Below are positions 7,507 through 16,344 of a stretch of 64,000 nucleotides of DNA, in pieces (the first letter of the stretch is position 1; each line of letters starts with the position of its first letter). Under the pieces are notes generated by a model that was given only the letters and a program-made list of their open reading frames with translations, had not been told where the DNA came from and did not search any database. This stretch comes from UBA8919 sp041658185 (GTDB lineage: Bacteria; Elusimicrobiota; UBA8919). The stretch is taken from the NCBI GenBank assembly GCA_041658185.1, contig JBBAAR010000008.1, forward strand, positions 80,758-144,757, read 5' to 3'. The translations under genes were made by a program, and so were the position numbers.

Positions 7507-9795
7507 ATGAAAAAAAAAGGGCTACCTATTTTATTTAGAATTCTTTTACCGTTTCTTGGAATTTTACTGTTAATTACGGTAATTTTAGGGTTCGTATTTT
7601 ACGGTTATAACCGGGGGTTCATCATAAAAGCCGTGAATGAATTCGTATCTCATGAACTGGAAAATACTTTATTCTATTTTGACGGAAACTATAAGGTGGT
7701 AATCAATACAAACTTAAATTTTTTCCAGGAATCTTACCCCCTTAACGATTTTATCTCTGCGGAAGAGATTGAAAAACCCATCCGCCGCGCCGCCGCTGAA
7801 AAACGATTTATCAGTTTGTCTAAAATCAATAAAAATATTCTCTCAACAAGATTTATTGATTTTTCAGGCATTGAACAGATAGTAATAAGCGGCAGCCGTC
7901 GGATAAGAACTTATCAATCAATGAAAAATATACCCTCGGGGGATATTTTTTACCAAAATGCAGCCGGATTATTTAAAAGATTAAGAGTTATGCCGCCGGG
8001 CACCATATTTTTTGAAGGACCGTTTAAGGACTCAGAGGGCAGGACAACATTTTTAGCGGGAATATGTAAAGAAGAACCGGAAGTAGGCGGATTCGGCGGT
8101 GCGGTAATTATACATTATGACCTTACCGATTTTATCAACTATTTATCACAGTTAAGAATACTTGACAGGTCGGTCGCATGGCTTCTCTCCCCGACAAATG
8201 ATGTTTTACTCCGCCCGGTATCCGAAGAAAATTCGCCTAATCCGGTACCGTATATATCTGCGAAAAAAAGCCCGCCCGATTTTCACTTTTATTCCGCAGA
8301 ATGCAAACTCGGAACGGATAAAGCGAAACTTTTTACGGTGATATTCAGCATATCACCGAAGATATTTTCATCTGAAATGTATCCGTTAGTATTGCAGACA
8401 TTTATAATTTTTCTGCCCGCGTTTATTATCACCTCATTTGTCGCATTTCTCATCGCAAAAAATATTTCTGCACCGATTATTAATATGGCCCGGACCGTGA
8501 CATCCATAGGTAAAGGGGATTTTACGGTAAAAGTTAATACTGACGCAGGAGAAATAGGAACGCTTGCCGACGGTATAAATAAAATGTCGGAGGATTTAAA
8601 AAAATTCAGCGATGAAATTATCTCTGACAAGGATTATGCCGAGAATATCACAAAATCAATGGCCGACGTCCTGATTGTAACCGATGCATCCGGAGAGATT
8701 AAAACCGTAAATCCGGCGACCTTAAATCTTTTGGAATATAATAAAGAAGAACTCCTCGGGCAGTCAACGGAAATAATTTTTGCCGAAGAAGGAGAACTGT
8801 TATTCAAAGGAATTAGAGCGGAAAAGTTATTGAAAGAAGGCCCGGTTGAGAATTATATTATGACATTGCGGGCCAAAAACGGAGAAAACATACCGGTAAG
8901 TTTTTCCGGTTCGGTTATGAAAAACAGCGCCGGCGGTATTATCGGTTTTGTTTGTATTTCGCGTGATATAAGAGAAATGTTAAAATTACATCAAAGTGAA
9001 AAAGAACTTATAGCGGAAAAAGTAAGGGTTGAATCGCTGAAAGAAAGCAAGAAAACAATTGAAGAACAGAATAGGGAATTAGATGTTGCACTTGAGAATT
9101 TGAAATCCACGCAGGAAGAACTGATTGCGTCGGAAAAAATGTCAAGTTTGGGATTTTTAGCGGGCGGAGTTGCGCACGAGTTGAACAATCCCCTTACGGG
9201 CATTCTCGGGTTCACCCAGTTGTTGTTAAAGCAAACGGATGAAACGGGCCCGCAATATCAGAACTTGAAATATATTGAAACATCGGTGCTTCAATGTAAA
9301 AAAATTATCGGCGAACTTTTAATGTATTCCGGCAATGGAAAATTTGAATTTGGACCGGTGAACATAAATAAAACAATAGAAAGTGCCGTATGTTTAGTTA
9401 AACATATTGTGCAAACCGGTAAAATAGAAATAATAAAGCAATTTTCCGACGATTTACCTATTGCTTCAGGCAGCCGTAATCAACTGGAACTGGTGTTTGC
9501 GAATCTGATAAGAAACGCAGCGGATGCGATGACTGACGGCGGAAAATTAACAATAACAACAAAATCAATAAAAATGTCTTTTGTTGAAATCTCTTTTACC
9601 GATACAAGCGCGGGTATGTCGGAAGAAGACATTAAAAAAATATTTGACCCGTTTTTCACCACAAAACCGACCGGTAAAGGAACCGGGTTAGGGCTTTCCA
9701 TATCGTTAGGTATTATTAAAGCACATAGAGGAGATATTAAAGTAGTAAGCGAGGTTAACAAGGGGTCAACTTTTACCATTATATTACCTGTTTAA
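7507..9795 (+). CDS. Membrane sensor histidine kinase (HAMP-PAS-HisKA-HATPase)
   Basis: A 762-residue hybrid-free sensor kinase. Transmembrane helix 1 is at about 10-30, followed by an extracytoplasmic sensing region (about 31-290), helix 2 (about 295-318), HAMP, a PAS domain (from SMADVLIVTDASGEI), a coiled coil and the H-box GGVAHELNNPLTG with phospho-acceptor H557. Next come the N-box (NLIRNAADAM) and the G-boxes (GTGLGLSIS). With the adjacent binding protein and the receiver protein downstream it forms a three-gene sensory unit. The H-box type resembles NtrB/PAS-linked kinases. Confidence 0.92.
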   Translation: MKKKGLPILFRILLPFLGILLLITVILGFVFYGYNRGFIIKAVNEFVSHELENTLFYFDGNYKVVINTNLNFFQESYPLNDFISAEEIEKPIRRAAAEKRFISLSKINKNILSTRFIDFSGIEQIVISGSRRIRTYQSMKNIPSGDIFYQNAAGLFKRLRVMPPGTIFFEGPFKDSEGRTTFLAGICKEEPEVGGFGGAVIIHYDLTDFINYLSQLRILDRSVAWLLSPTNDVLLRPVSEENSPNPVPYISAKKSPPDFHFYSAECKLGTDKAKLFTVIFSISPKIFSSEMYPLVLQTFIIFLPAFIITSFVAFLIAKNISAPIINMARTVTSIGKGDFTVKVNTDAGEIGTLADGINKMSEDLKKFSDEIISDKDYAENITKSMADVLIVTDASGEIKTVNPATLNLLEYNKEELLGQSTEIIFAEEGELLFKGIRAEKLLKEGPVENYIMTLRAKNGENIPVSFSGSVMKNSAGGIIGFVCISRDIREMLKLHQSEKELIAEKVRVESLKESKKTIEEQNRELDVALENLKSTQEELIASEKMSSLGFLAGGVAHELNNPLTGILGFTQLLLKQTDETGPQYQNLKYIETSVLQCKKIIGELLMYSGNGKFEFGPVNINKTIESAVCLVKHIVQTGKIEIIKQFSDDLPIASGSRNQLELVFANLIRNAADAMTDGGKLTITTKSIKMSFVEISFTDTSAGMSEEDIKKIFDPFFTTKPTGKGTGLGLSISLGIIKAHRGDIKVVSEVNKGSTFTIILPV

Positions 9796-9803
9796 GTTCC
9801 GTA

Positions 9804-10184
9804 ATGCAAAAAATGGAAAAAGAAAGATCAAAAACCAGCGTATTAATTGTAGATGATAGCTCAATCATACGGCTGTTTCTTGAACAATTGTTTTTGAGCG
9901 AGGGCTGTGATGTCGTAACTGCCGAGACCGGCGAGGAAGCCGTTGAGAATTTCAAGAAGCGGGTTTTTGATGCGGCATTTATTGATATCCGGCTTCCCGG
10001 GATGAACGGTCTTGAAACATATAGAGAGATGCTTAAAATAAATCCAAAAACAAAAGCGATTATGATGACTGCCTACGCAGATGAAATTGTGGAAGAAGCG
10101 GTGAAATTAGGCGCTGCTTGTTGTCTCTCAAAACCATTTGGAATTGACGAGGTATTGAAAGAATTCAATAAGTTAAAAAAATAA
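9804..10184 (+). CDS. Single-domain CheY-like response regulator
   Basis: A 126-residue receiver domain without output domain. The acidic pair is D17-D18, the phospho-acceptor D61 (FIDIRLPG), the switch threonine T89 and the invariant lysine K110 (LSKPFG). It is the probable phosphorylation target of the kinase nine bases upstream. Because there is no DNA-binding domain, signalling must go through protein contacts or a phosphorelay. An internal ATG at 9813 is an alternative start. Confidence 0.93.
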   Translation: MQKMEKERSKTSVLIVDDSSIIRLFLEQLFLSEGCDVVTAETGEEAVENFKKRVFDAAFIDIRLPGMNGLETYREMLKINPKTKAIMMTAYADEIVEEAVKLGAACCLSKPFGIDEVLKEFNKLKK

Positions 10185-10187
10185 CGT

Positions 10188-10208
10188 GGACCCCGGAAAA
10201 ACGGGGCA
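10188..10208. repeat. GC-rich mini-palindrome between regulator and yajC
   Basis: GGACCCCG-GAAAAA-CGGGGCA. Core and flanking bases match the copy in the tRNA remnant at 81-104. It lies just after the response-regulator stop and may also weaken read-through. Confidence 0.65.
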
Positions 10209-10251
10209 TACGGTTCCGGTAATGGCTATTTTATAGACAGTCATTTTTTTA

Positions 10252-10279
10252 TTGTAATTTTTCTATTATTTTGTATAAT
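10252..10279 (+). promoter_or_regulatory. Sigma-70-like promoter for yajC-secDF
   Basis: TTGTAA at 10252-10257, a 16-base spacer, then a perfect TATAAT at 10274-10279. It lies about 110 bases before yajC, with an inverted micro-repeat leader in between. Confidence 0.5.
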
Positions 10280-10285
10280 TAAGCG

Positions 10286-10375
10286 AAAGCAATTAAGAAT
10301 TGAAAATTGAAAATTAAGAATTGTAGATTTTGACATTTTAATTCTTAACTCTTAATTCTCAATTTGTAATTGGTT
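10286..10375. repeat. Inverted tandem micro-repeat in yajC leader
   Basis: The 5' arm has tandem AATTAAGAATTG / AAAATTG units. The 3' arm carries the inverse (TTAATTCTTAACTCTTAATT, CAATTTGTAATTG). The RNA can fold as a long AT-rich hairpin ending shortly before the GGGGGG ribosome-site region of yajC. Confidence 0.7.
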
Positions 10376-10391
10376 TTTTGGGGGGTAAATT

Positions 10392-10703
10392 ATGGCCGAA
10401 CCGAGTGTAGCACCGCAGGGCGCAGCGATGTTTTCGTCGCTTATGCCGATTTTTTTGATTTTCATTGTTTTTTATTTTTTGTTGATAAGACCGCAATCAA
10501 AAAAACAGAAAGAGCATCAGAAAATGCTGGACAATCTTAAAAAGGGCGACAGGGTTATAACTGCCAGCGGACTTTATGGAACCGTCCATGAAATTCAGGG
10601 CAATATCGTAAAATTAAAGATTTCCGAGAATGTAAATGTGCAGATGCTGAAATCGGCAATATCGGCTGTGATAAATGAAACACCACAGATTGAAAAGAAA
10701 TAA
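10392..10703 (+). CDS. yajC: Preprotein translocase accessory subunit YajC
   Basis: A 103-residue single-span membrane protein. The hydrophobic helix is at about 12-33 and is followed by the family signature YFLLIRPQSKKQKEHQKMLDNLKKGD and an SH3-like tail with GDRVITASGLYGTV. YajC associates with SecDF. The gene heads a yajC-HD-secD-secF operon. A GGGGGG run 6-11 bases before the ATG gives a ribosome site. Confidence 0.95.
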   Translation: MAEPSVAPQGAAMFSSLMPIFLIFIVFYFLLIRPQSKKQKEHQKMLDNLKKGDRVITASGLYGTVHEIQGNIVKLKISENVNVQMLKSAISAVINETPQIEKK

Positions 10704-10730
10704 ACCACAGATGAACACAGAGAAAAAAGC

Positions 10731-10806
10731 AGAGAATTAGTTTATACGACAGAGAATTAGATATTGCTTGACTAATTCTCTAATTCTCTAATTCTCTGGT
10801 GTTAAT
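10731..10806. repeat. AGAGAATTAG leader element, copy 1
   Basis: The 5' arm has two AGAGAATTAG units, the first followed by TTTATACGAC. The 3' arm has CTAATTCTCTAATTCTCT and more, ending in CTGGTGTTAAT. Closely similar elements precede hprK and lepA. Here a second micro-repeat (AATCTGCGT twice) separates it from the start codon. Confidence 0.85.
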
Positions 10807-10829
10807 CTGCGTAATCTGCGTTCAAAAAA

Positions 10830-11492
10830 ATGAACATCACATTAGAATCTATAAAATCAAATCCGAAAGTAATCGCTTTTCTGGAGGCGGCGAACGAGTA
10901 TCTCGGAGTTATCGGCTATACCGAGCATGGATTCCGTCACGCAGATACTGTTGCCAATCTTTCCAAAAATATTTTAAACCATCTTAACTATAAAGAACCG
11001 CTTCCGGAATTTGCTGCAATTGCCGGGTATCTTCACGATATAGGGAATGTCGTCAACCGCGAAGACCATATTTCCGCAAGTGCCCTAATTGCGATGGATA
11101 TTCTCGGCGAGATGAAAATGTCGCCTGAAAATATTGCGATAATTATTTCTGCCATCGGAAATCACGAGGAGCCAATCGGCGAGCCGGTTAATTCTGTTGC
11201 CGCCGCACTTATATTGGCAGATAAAGCGGATGTCCACAGGAGCCGGGTTAGAAATCCGAAGATGATAGGTCTGGATATTCACGACCGTGTCAATTATGCG
11301 GTAGAGCGTTCGTTTTTGAGAGTGGATGCGGACAAAAAAATTATTTCCCTGGAGTTAACGATTGATACAAATATTTCTCAGGTGATGGACTATTTTGAGA
11401 TATTTCTTACTCGGATGATTATATGCAAAAAAGCAGCGGTATTCCTAAAAACAGATTTTGATTTATACATAAACGGAACAAAACTTTTATGA
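10830..11492 (+). CDS. HD-domain phosphohydrolase
   Basis: A 220-residue soluble protein with a metal-dependent HD domain: H37 in FRHADTV, the H69-D70 doublet in YLHDIGN, and H80, with a later aspartate in ILADKADVHRSRV. HD proteins hydrolyse phosphomonoesters or nucleotides; the substrate is unknown. It is placed between yajC and secD, 12 bases before secD, so it is translated with the translocase genes. A functional link to secretion is not known to me. Confidence 0.85.
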   Translation: MNITLESIKSNPKVIAFLEAANEYLGVIGYTEHGFRHADTVANLSKNILNHLNYKEPLPEFAAIAGYLHDIGNVVNREDHISASALIAMDILGEMKMSPENIAIIISAIGNHEEPIGEPVNSVAAALILADKADVHRSRVRNPKMIGLDIHDRVNYAVERSFLRVDADKKIISLELTIDTNISQVMDYFEIFLTRMIICKKAAVFLKTDFDLYINGTKLL

Positions 11493-11504
11493 ATGGAGTA
11501 AAAA

Positions 11505-12935
11505 ATGGATTCTAAAAAATTCAAATGGATTATTTTCTGGGCAGTGCTGTTAGGTTCGGTTTATTTTCTCTGGCCCACGTTTTTGTGGTATCGGATGTCG
11601 CCGGATGAAAAATTAAATTCGCAAAAGATGAAGGACAAAATCGTCTCAAAAATCTTAAATCTCGGACTGGATTTGCAGGGCGGGATTCATCTTGTTCTGG
11701 AAATTGACGCCGATAAACTTGAAAAGGATATGAATCTTCAGGACGCATTAAACCGCGCTATTGAAATCATAAGAAACAGGATTGACCAGTTCGGCGTTTC
11801 CGAGCCGTTTATCGCAAAGCAGGGCGAAAAATGGATTGTCGTGCAACTTCCCGGGATTAAAGACCCGCAGGCAGCAATTGATTTAATCGGCAAAACGGCT
11901 CTTATGGAATTTCGTCTCGTTGAAAACACTGCTGCGATTGAAAAAGTTGCGGCAAAGGCAAGGGACTTAGGAGTTCAGTTAAATGACATTTACGACGATA
12001 ATCATCTGGTAAAAAAAGAATTTGCAGATTTAATTCCCAAGGGCTACGAAGTTTTTCCCGGAAAAGAAGAGGGCTATTTTCTGGTTACGACGACGGCACA
12101 GGTAACCGGTGCGTATCTGACCGACGCAAAAATGAAAATCGGCGGTGAGTACAATATGCCGTATGTAGGAATTGATTTCAATAAAGACGGCGCAAAACTT
12201 TTTGCCGCCGTAACAGAGGCGAATATAGAAAAACGGCTGGCGATTGTTCTTGACGGCGTGGTCCAGTCGGCGCCTGTTATCCGCTCACGAATTCCCGACG
12301 GGCATGCGATTATTGAAGGTAATTTTACCGCCGAGGAAGCGTCCGGTCTGGCAATTGTTCTTCGCGCGGGCGCGCTTCCCGCCCCAGTAAAAATTATAGA
12401 AAACAGGACCATAGGGCCGTCGCTCGGCCGCGATTCAGTTAAATCCGGTCTGGTTGCATGTCTTATAGGAATTCTGCTTGTCGTCGGTTATATGTTTTTC
12501 TATTATAAATTTTCAGGTCTTATTGCCGATGCAGCACTTGTTTTAAACTTGCTGATTCTACTCGGCTTGATGTCGCTTTTTCATGCCACGCTCACCCTTC
12601 CCGGTATCGCGGGAATAATTTTAACAGTCGGTATGGCGGTTGATGCCAATGTTCTTATTTTGGAGAGAATAAGAGAGGAACTGAGAAACGGAAAAACGGT
12701 GAGAGTAGCGGTTGACCTCGGTTATGAAAAAGCATTTTCTGCAATTTTAGACGGAAATCTTACAACACTGATTGCCGCCGCGTTTCTTTTTCAGTTCGGA
12801 ACAGGTCCGATAAAAGGGTTTGCGGTAACGCTTACTCTCGGACTTATTGTCTCAATGTACACGGCGATTGTTGTTACTCATCAGATATATGATACATGGC
12901 TTTCGGGAAGACAGATAGAGAGGTTATCAATATGA
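11505..12935 (+). CDS. secD: Protein translocase subunit SecD
   Basis: A 476-residue subunit of the SecDF complex that uses proton flow to pull proteins across the inner membrane. Helix 1 (residues 8-27) is followed by the LGLDLQGG motif (53-60), a periplasmic domain and five C-terminal helices with the conserved GMAVDANVLILERIREE segment containing the functional aspartate. A purine-rich leader (ATGGAGTAAAA) precedes the ATG. It overlaps secF by ATGA. Confidence 0.96.
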   Translation: MDSKKFKWIIFWAVLLGSVYFLWPTFLWYRMSPDEKLNSQKMKDKIVSKILNLGLDLQGGIHLVLEIDADKLEKDMNLQDALNRAIEIIRNRIDQFGVSEPFIAKQGEKWIVVQLPGIKDPQAAIDLIGKTALMEFRLVENTAAIEKVAAKARDLGVQLNDIYDDNHLVKKEFADLIPKGYEVFPGKEEGYFLVTTTAQVTGAYLTDAKMKIGGEYNMPYVGIDFNKDGAKLFAAVTEANIEKRLAIVLDGVVQSAPVIRSRIPDGHAIIEGNFTAEEASGLAIVLRAGALPAPVKIIENRTIGPSLGRDSVKSGLVACLIGILLVVGYMFFYYKFSGLIADAALVLNLLILLGLMSLFHATLTLPGIAGIILTVGMAVDANVLILERIREELRNGKTVRVAVDLGYEKAFSAILDGNLTTLIAAAFLFQFGTGPIKGFAVTLTLGLIVSMYTAIVVTHQIYDTWLSGRQIERLSI

Positions 12936-13834
12936 TGCAATTTTTCAAGAAAACAAATTTTGATTTCGTAGGTAAAAGGAGTGTTTTTTTCGGGCTTTCG
13001 GGGTTTTTGATTTTAATTTCCGTTATTTCAATTTTCTTTCACAAAGGACTGAACTACGGAATTGATTTTACTGGCGGGACATTGGTGCAGTTGAAATTCA
13101 GCCAACCTATACCGCTTTCCGATATACGCTCCGTTCTTTCTAAAAACGGAATCAACTGTGAACTTCAGGATTTTCCCCAACAGCACTCCGTTATCATCAG
13201 AATAAAAAAAGGAACTGATGAGGGCATAGCAAAAAAAATTATGGAGATATTCAAAACAGAAATTCCGGATAATCCGTTTGAACTTGAAAGAACCGAATAT
13301 GTCGGTCCTACCATCGGCAAACATTTAATCAATCAGGCGTTTTTTGCGCTTTTCTGGTCTTTCGTCGGGATTATTGTTTATGTTGCGTTCAGGTTTAAGT
13401 CGGGTATCTGGGGTTTCGCCGGGGTTATTGCAATTATGCACGATGTCTTCATTACCGTCGGACTTTTTTCGGTAATAAACAGAGAAATTTCAATTACCGT
13501 CATCGCTGCGCTTCTTACGCTTGCCGGTTATTCAATAAATGATACTATTGTCATATTTGACAGAATGCGCGAAAACATTAGGCTTTACAGGAAAGAATCG
13601 CTGTATGAACTGATAAACCGTTCCGTCAATGAAACGCTATCCCGTTCCATTATCACATCACTTACCGTTTTCCTGGTTCTTTTGTCGCTTTTCTTTTTAG
13701 GCGGCGAAGTAATCCACGATTTTTCGCTCGCCCTTCTCTTCGGAGTCATCATCGGCTCCTATTCCACGATTTTTGTCGCCGCTCCCATCGTCTATGAATG
13801 GGAGATAAGAAAAACTGCGGCGCGCCGAATTTGA
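12932..13834 (+). CDS. secF: Protein translocase subunit SecF
   Basis: A 300-residue partner of SecD with six membrane helices. The GIDFTGGT motif is near residue 43 and the conserved YSINDTIVIFDRMREN segment is present. I start at ATG 12932, which overlaps the SecD stop as ATGA and follows AGAGAGG. A longer in-frame reading from 12896 would overlap secD by 40 bases. An insertion sequence begins about 10 bases after the stop and did not disrupt the gene. Confidence 0.95.
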   Translation: MMQFFKKTNFDFVGKRSVFFGLSGFLILISVISIFFHKGLNYGIDFTGGTLVQLKFSQPIPLSDIRSVLSKNGINCELQDFPQQHSVIIRIKKGTDEGIAKKIMEIFKTEIPDNPFELERTEYVGPTIGKHLINQAFFALFWSFVGIIVYVAFRFKSGIWGFAGVIAIMHDVFITVGLFSVINREISITVIAALLTLAGYSINDTIVIFDRMRENIRLYRKESLYELINRSVNETLSRSIITSLTVFLVLLSLFFLGGEVIHDFSLALLFGVIIGSYSTIFVAAPIVYEWEIRKTAARRI

Positions 13835-13843
13835 TTTTTCCCT

Positions 13844-15154
13844 TGTCAAATCATTTAAGAATGTAACCATAGGTTAGAAGGAATAGAGTTATTAACAATA
13901 TAAGGTTCGGTTTTAAAATTTTTGTAAATTTTTCTATTTTTTGAGGCAGCGTCATAAATTTTGTCTAATTTTTTATCAATTGTCTTACTCAATTCAAAAG
14001 GGTTTAAGGAGAGTGAAAGTTTTTTAAGTTCGGCAACTTTTATGCAATCAACATTTTTGCAAGCACATACTCTCTGAAACGGAGTCTTAGGTTTACCATA
14101 GACACGTTTGAGTTTAGAGCCGATATGGATTTTTTTAGATAATTTTACGGAAGGTTGAAAGAAATTCTGGAACCAACATAATTCGTTACGATAAAGGTCG
14201 TTCATGAGATTAAGGGCGAATTTTGTATCGTATCTGATGTAGCCGAAAATTTTTCTGACATGCGTCCAATTTTTTTGTTCAATATGTGCGTTATCATCTT
14301 TTTTATACGGTCTTGAACGGGTAAATTGAATTTTATTGTTATCGCAAAATCTTTTAAGATGGTAGTTAATAAATTCAGAGCCGTTGTCTGAATCAATCCC
14401 GCGAAGGGCGAAAGGGAGAGAATTTTTAATATCAATAATAGCATCAAGAGTTAATGTTTGACCTTTACCCATAACAGCACGTGTCTCTGTCCAAGTAGTA
14501 TGGATGTCTGTACAATTTAGCGAGAGGATAAAATCACCGTCGGCGGAGGAACCGGAATGAGAGACAGTATCAATTTCCAAGAAACCCGGCGTAGTAACAT
14601 CCCAGTTATCCGTCTTAATCTGGATTTGATGTTTGAGTAAAGTTCCCGGTCTGGTAGTGCCGTAGATTTTCTTTTTGAGACGATGTTTTTTGTTTTTAAG
14701 ACGGCGGTCAATCTGTGCGGGACTAATAGATAAAAGTTGTTTTTCTATTTCAGGAGTTATGTTGAATTTTTGTTTAGCCCAAGGAATCCATAGTGGGAGT
14801 GCTGCTTTAAGACGCTGCGACCAGAGAAAATCACTTGCTTCCCAGATGGCTTCTAAAATAGATATAACAGTATCGCTATAGATTTTGTTTCGTTTTTTTG
14901 GATGTTTATTTTTTTCATCAGACGGTAATGCGTTTAATATGCGGATAGCATATTTTCGGTTATATCCGCAAACAGTACAGAACTCGTTGAGAATTTCTTT
15001 TTTTTCTTTACGAGTTGATTTGTGATATCGTTGATAAATACTTTTTAAGTATTGCATTCTTGAGTACCTGTCCATAATGTAGCCCCCTTTTGCCGGGTTA
15101 CATTATATATGATTTGACGATGACCCCTTGGGTTACATTTTACATGATTTGATA
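13844..15154. mobile_element. Insertion sequence with DDE transposase
   Basis: The left end TGTCAAATCATTTAAG-AATGTAACC (13844-13868) is matched in inverse by GGGTTACATTTTACATGATTTGATA (15129-15153). A second inverse copy lies at 15095-15119, so the right end carries a doubled terminal motif. One transposase gene fills the element. I could not see a clear target duplication. The element is inserted between secF and the promoter of the next operon, so it appears neutral. Confidence 0.85.
13855..15075 (-). CDS. IS transposase, integrase-core (DDE) type
   Basis: A 406-residue transposase encoded on the minus strand. The N-terminal helix-turn-helix region contains CGYNRKYAIRILN. The rve-like catalytic core shows aspartate in LEIDTVSHSG, aspartate in GIDSDNGSEF and glutamate in DDNAHIEQKNW, i.e. 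a complete DDE triad. It resembles transposases annotated only as integrase catalytic region; I do not assign an IS family. The stop codon lies inside the terminal repeat. The frame is intact, so the element may be active. Confidence 0.88.
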   Translation of the reverse strand: MDRYSRMQYLKSIYQRYHKSTRKEKKEILNEFCTVCGYNRKYAIRILNALPSDEKNKHPKKRNKIYSDTVISILEAIWEASDFLWSQRLKAALPLWIPWAKQKFNITPEIEKQLLSISPAQIDRRLKNKKHRLKKKIYGTTRPGTLLKHQIQIKTDNWDVTTPGFLEIDTVSHSGSSADGDFILSLNCTDIHTTWTETRAVMGKGQTLTLDAIIDIKNSLPFALRGIDSDNGSEFINYHLKRFCDNNKIQFTRSRPYKKDDNAHIEQKNWTHVRKIFGYIRYDTKFALNLMNDLYRNELCWFQNFFQPSVKLSKKIHIGSKLKRVYGKPKTPFQRVCACKNVDCIKVAELKKLSLSLNPFELSKTIDKKLDKIYDAASKNRKIYKNFKTEPYIVNNSIPSNLWLHS

Positions 15155-15161
15155 CGTTTTC

Positions 15162-15190
15162 TTGCAAAAACTCCCAATTTCTGATATAAT
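15162..15190 (+). promoter_or_regulatory. Strong promoter giving a near-leaderless mRNA
   Basis: TTGCAA (15162-15167), 17-base spacer, perfect TATAAT (15185-15190). Transcription should begin near 15197, only about three bases before the ATG at 15200, and there is no Shine-Dalgarno sequence. It lies 8 bases outside the insertion sequence end and would drive the long envelope operon. Confidence 0.75.
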
Positions 15191-15199
15191 ATAAAAACT

Positions 15200-15718
15200 A
15201 TGAAAATGATAAAAAACTTCAAGATTAACCTTCGGCAGGGGTATATTTTTCGTGATTTGAAGAAAAAGAAATTTGAAATTTCAGAACAGCAACTTTCCAA
15301 AAAATTAAAAGAGATTCACTCGCACTTGAAACCCGCCACCGTCTACGAGACATTTAATCCTGCAGTATTTGGAAAAAAAATTGATTTCGGTAAATCTGTT
15401 GCCGTCTCGCTTTTTGCTATTACGATGGGCAGTGCTGCGGAAACTCTTGAAAAAAACGAAATTTTTGAGGCTGCCCTCAAGGACGGCATTGAAGTCGCAA
15501 AAAATTTTGTCTTCAAACTTATACATATTGAAGCTGAAAAAGAGCACTGCGAACTTTTAGAACCAACGGAAGTTGAGCCGTCAATTATTTTTGAAAACCA
15601 GAAAATTTTATCAAAAATAGATTTCTCTAAAATAGGAATAAAATTTGAAGATGTCGGTTTAACGCCGGTCAATACAAAGTTTTTTGTCATCGGCTGGCTT
15701 CTGAAAAAAAAGAAATGA
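15200..15718 (+). CDS. Conserved hypothetical, weakly like the MetH activation domain
   Basis: A 172-residue cytoplasmic protein that I do not firmly recognise. The order of motifs (VYETF, then SVAVSLFAITMGSAAETL, then an ALKDGIEVAKNF helix) resembles small proteins related to the vitamin B12-dependent methionine synthase activation domain. The similarity is weak and the function is open. It is the first gene after a strong promoter, starts within about three bases of the predicted transcript start, and overlaps the next gene by four bases. Confidence 0.5.
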   Translation: MKMIKNFKINLRQGYIFRDLKKKKFEISEQQLSKKLKEIHSHLKPATVYETFNPAVFGKKIDFGKSVAVSLFAITMGSAAETLEKNEIFEAALKDGIEVAKNFVFKLIHIEAEKEHCELLEPTEVEPSIIFENQKILSKIDFSKIGIKFEDVGLTPVNTKFFVIGWLLKKKK

Positions 15719-16344
15719 ATTTTTTTGATAAAATTTTAGTGTTGGTAGGATTTTTTTATATATGGCTGGTCGGCAGAACTTCAAAAGTTGTTGTTAAAAA
15801 TTCAACAGAATATGAGGAACTGGAAAAAAATAAAAAGCCGGTAATTTATGCGGTATGGCACGGAAGACAGATTTTTCTTTTATGGTCGCACAGAAAAAGA
15901 AACGTATATTTGCTTATCAGTCAGTCAAAAGACGGCAGTTATGTTGCCGCTATCGTGAATAAATTAGGTTTAAAAACTGTAAGAGGTTCAAGCTCAAAGG
16001 GTGGCGTCAATGCGCTTGCCGGAATGATAAAAAAAGGCAAAGAAGGTGTTTCGCTCGCGTTTACTCCTGACGGTCCTCGCGGCCCGAAGTGTAAAGTTCA
16101 ACATGGCATAATTCTTGCGGCACAAAAAACAGGACTGCCTATAATTCCTTTGGTAAGTTCTGTAAAAAGAAAATATGTCATTAAGCACTGGGACGAGTTT
16201 CATATCCCGTATCCTTTTAACAAAGTTGCGATTTGCCATGGACAACCTATTTATGTTTCCGAAAACGACGATATAGAAAAAAAATCGCAGGAATTAAAAA
16301 AAGCAATTGATGATATAACGGCGGCGGCAGATTCTTTGGTATGA
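15715..16344 (+). CDS. DUF374 lysophospholipid-type acyltransferase
   Basis: A 209-residue protein of the DUF374 / LpxL-like acyltransferase group. Signatures are AVWHGRQIFLLW with the catalytic-type histidine, SQSKDGSYVA, VRGSSSKGG and FTPDGPRGPKCKVQHG. These proteins are thought to acylate lipid A or a related lipid at the inner membrane. The N-terminal hydrophobic segment (about 5-20) could anchor it. It overlaps both neighbours by four bases inside the envelope operon. Confidence 0.85.
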   Translation: MNFFDKILVLVGFFYIWLVGRTSKVVVKNSTEYEELEKNKKPVIYAVWHGRQIFLLWSHRKRNVYLLISQSKDGSYVAAIVNKLGLKTVRGSSSKGGVNALAGMIKKGKEGVSLAFTPDGPRGPKCKVQHGIILAAQKTGLPIIPLVSSVKRKYVIKHWDEFHIPYPFNKVAICHGQPIYVSENDDIEKKSQELKKAIDDITAAADSLV

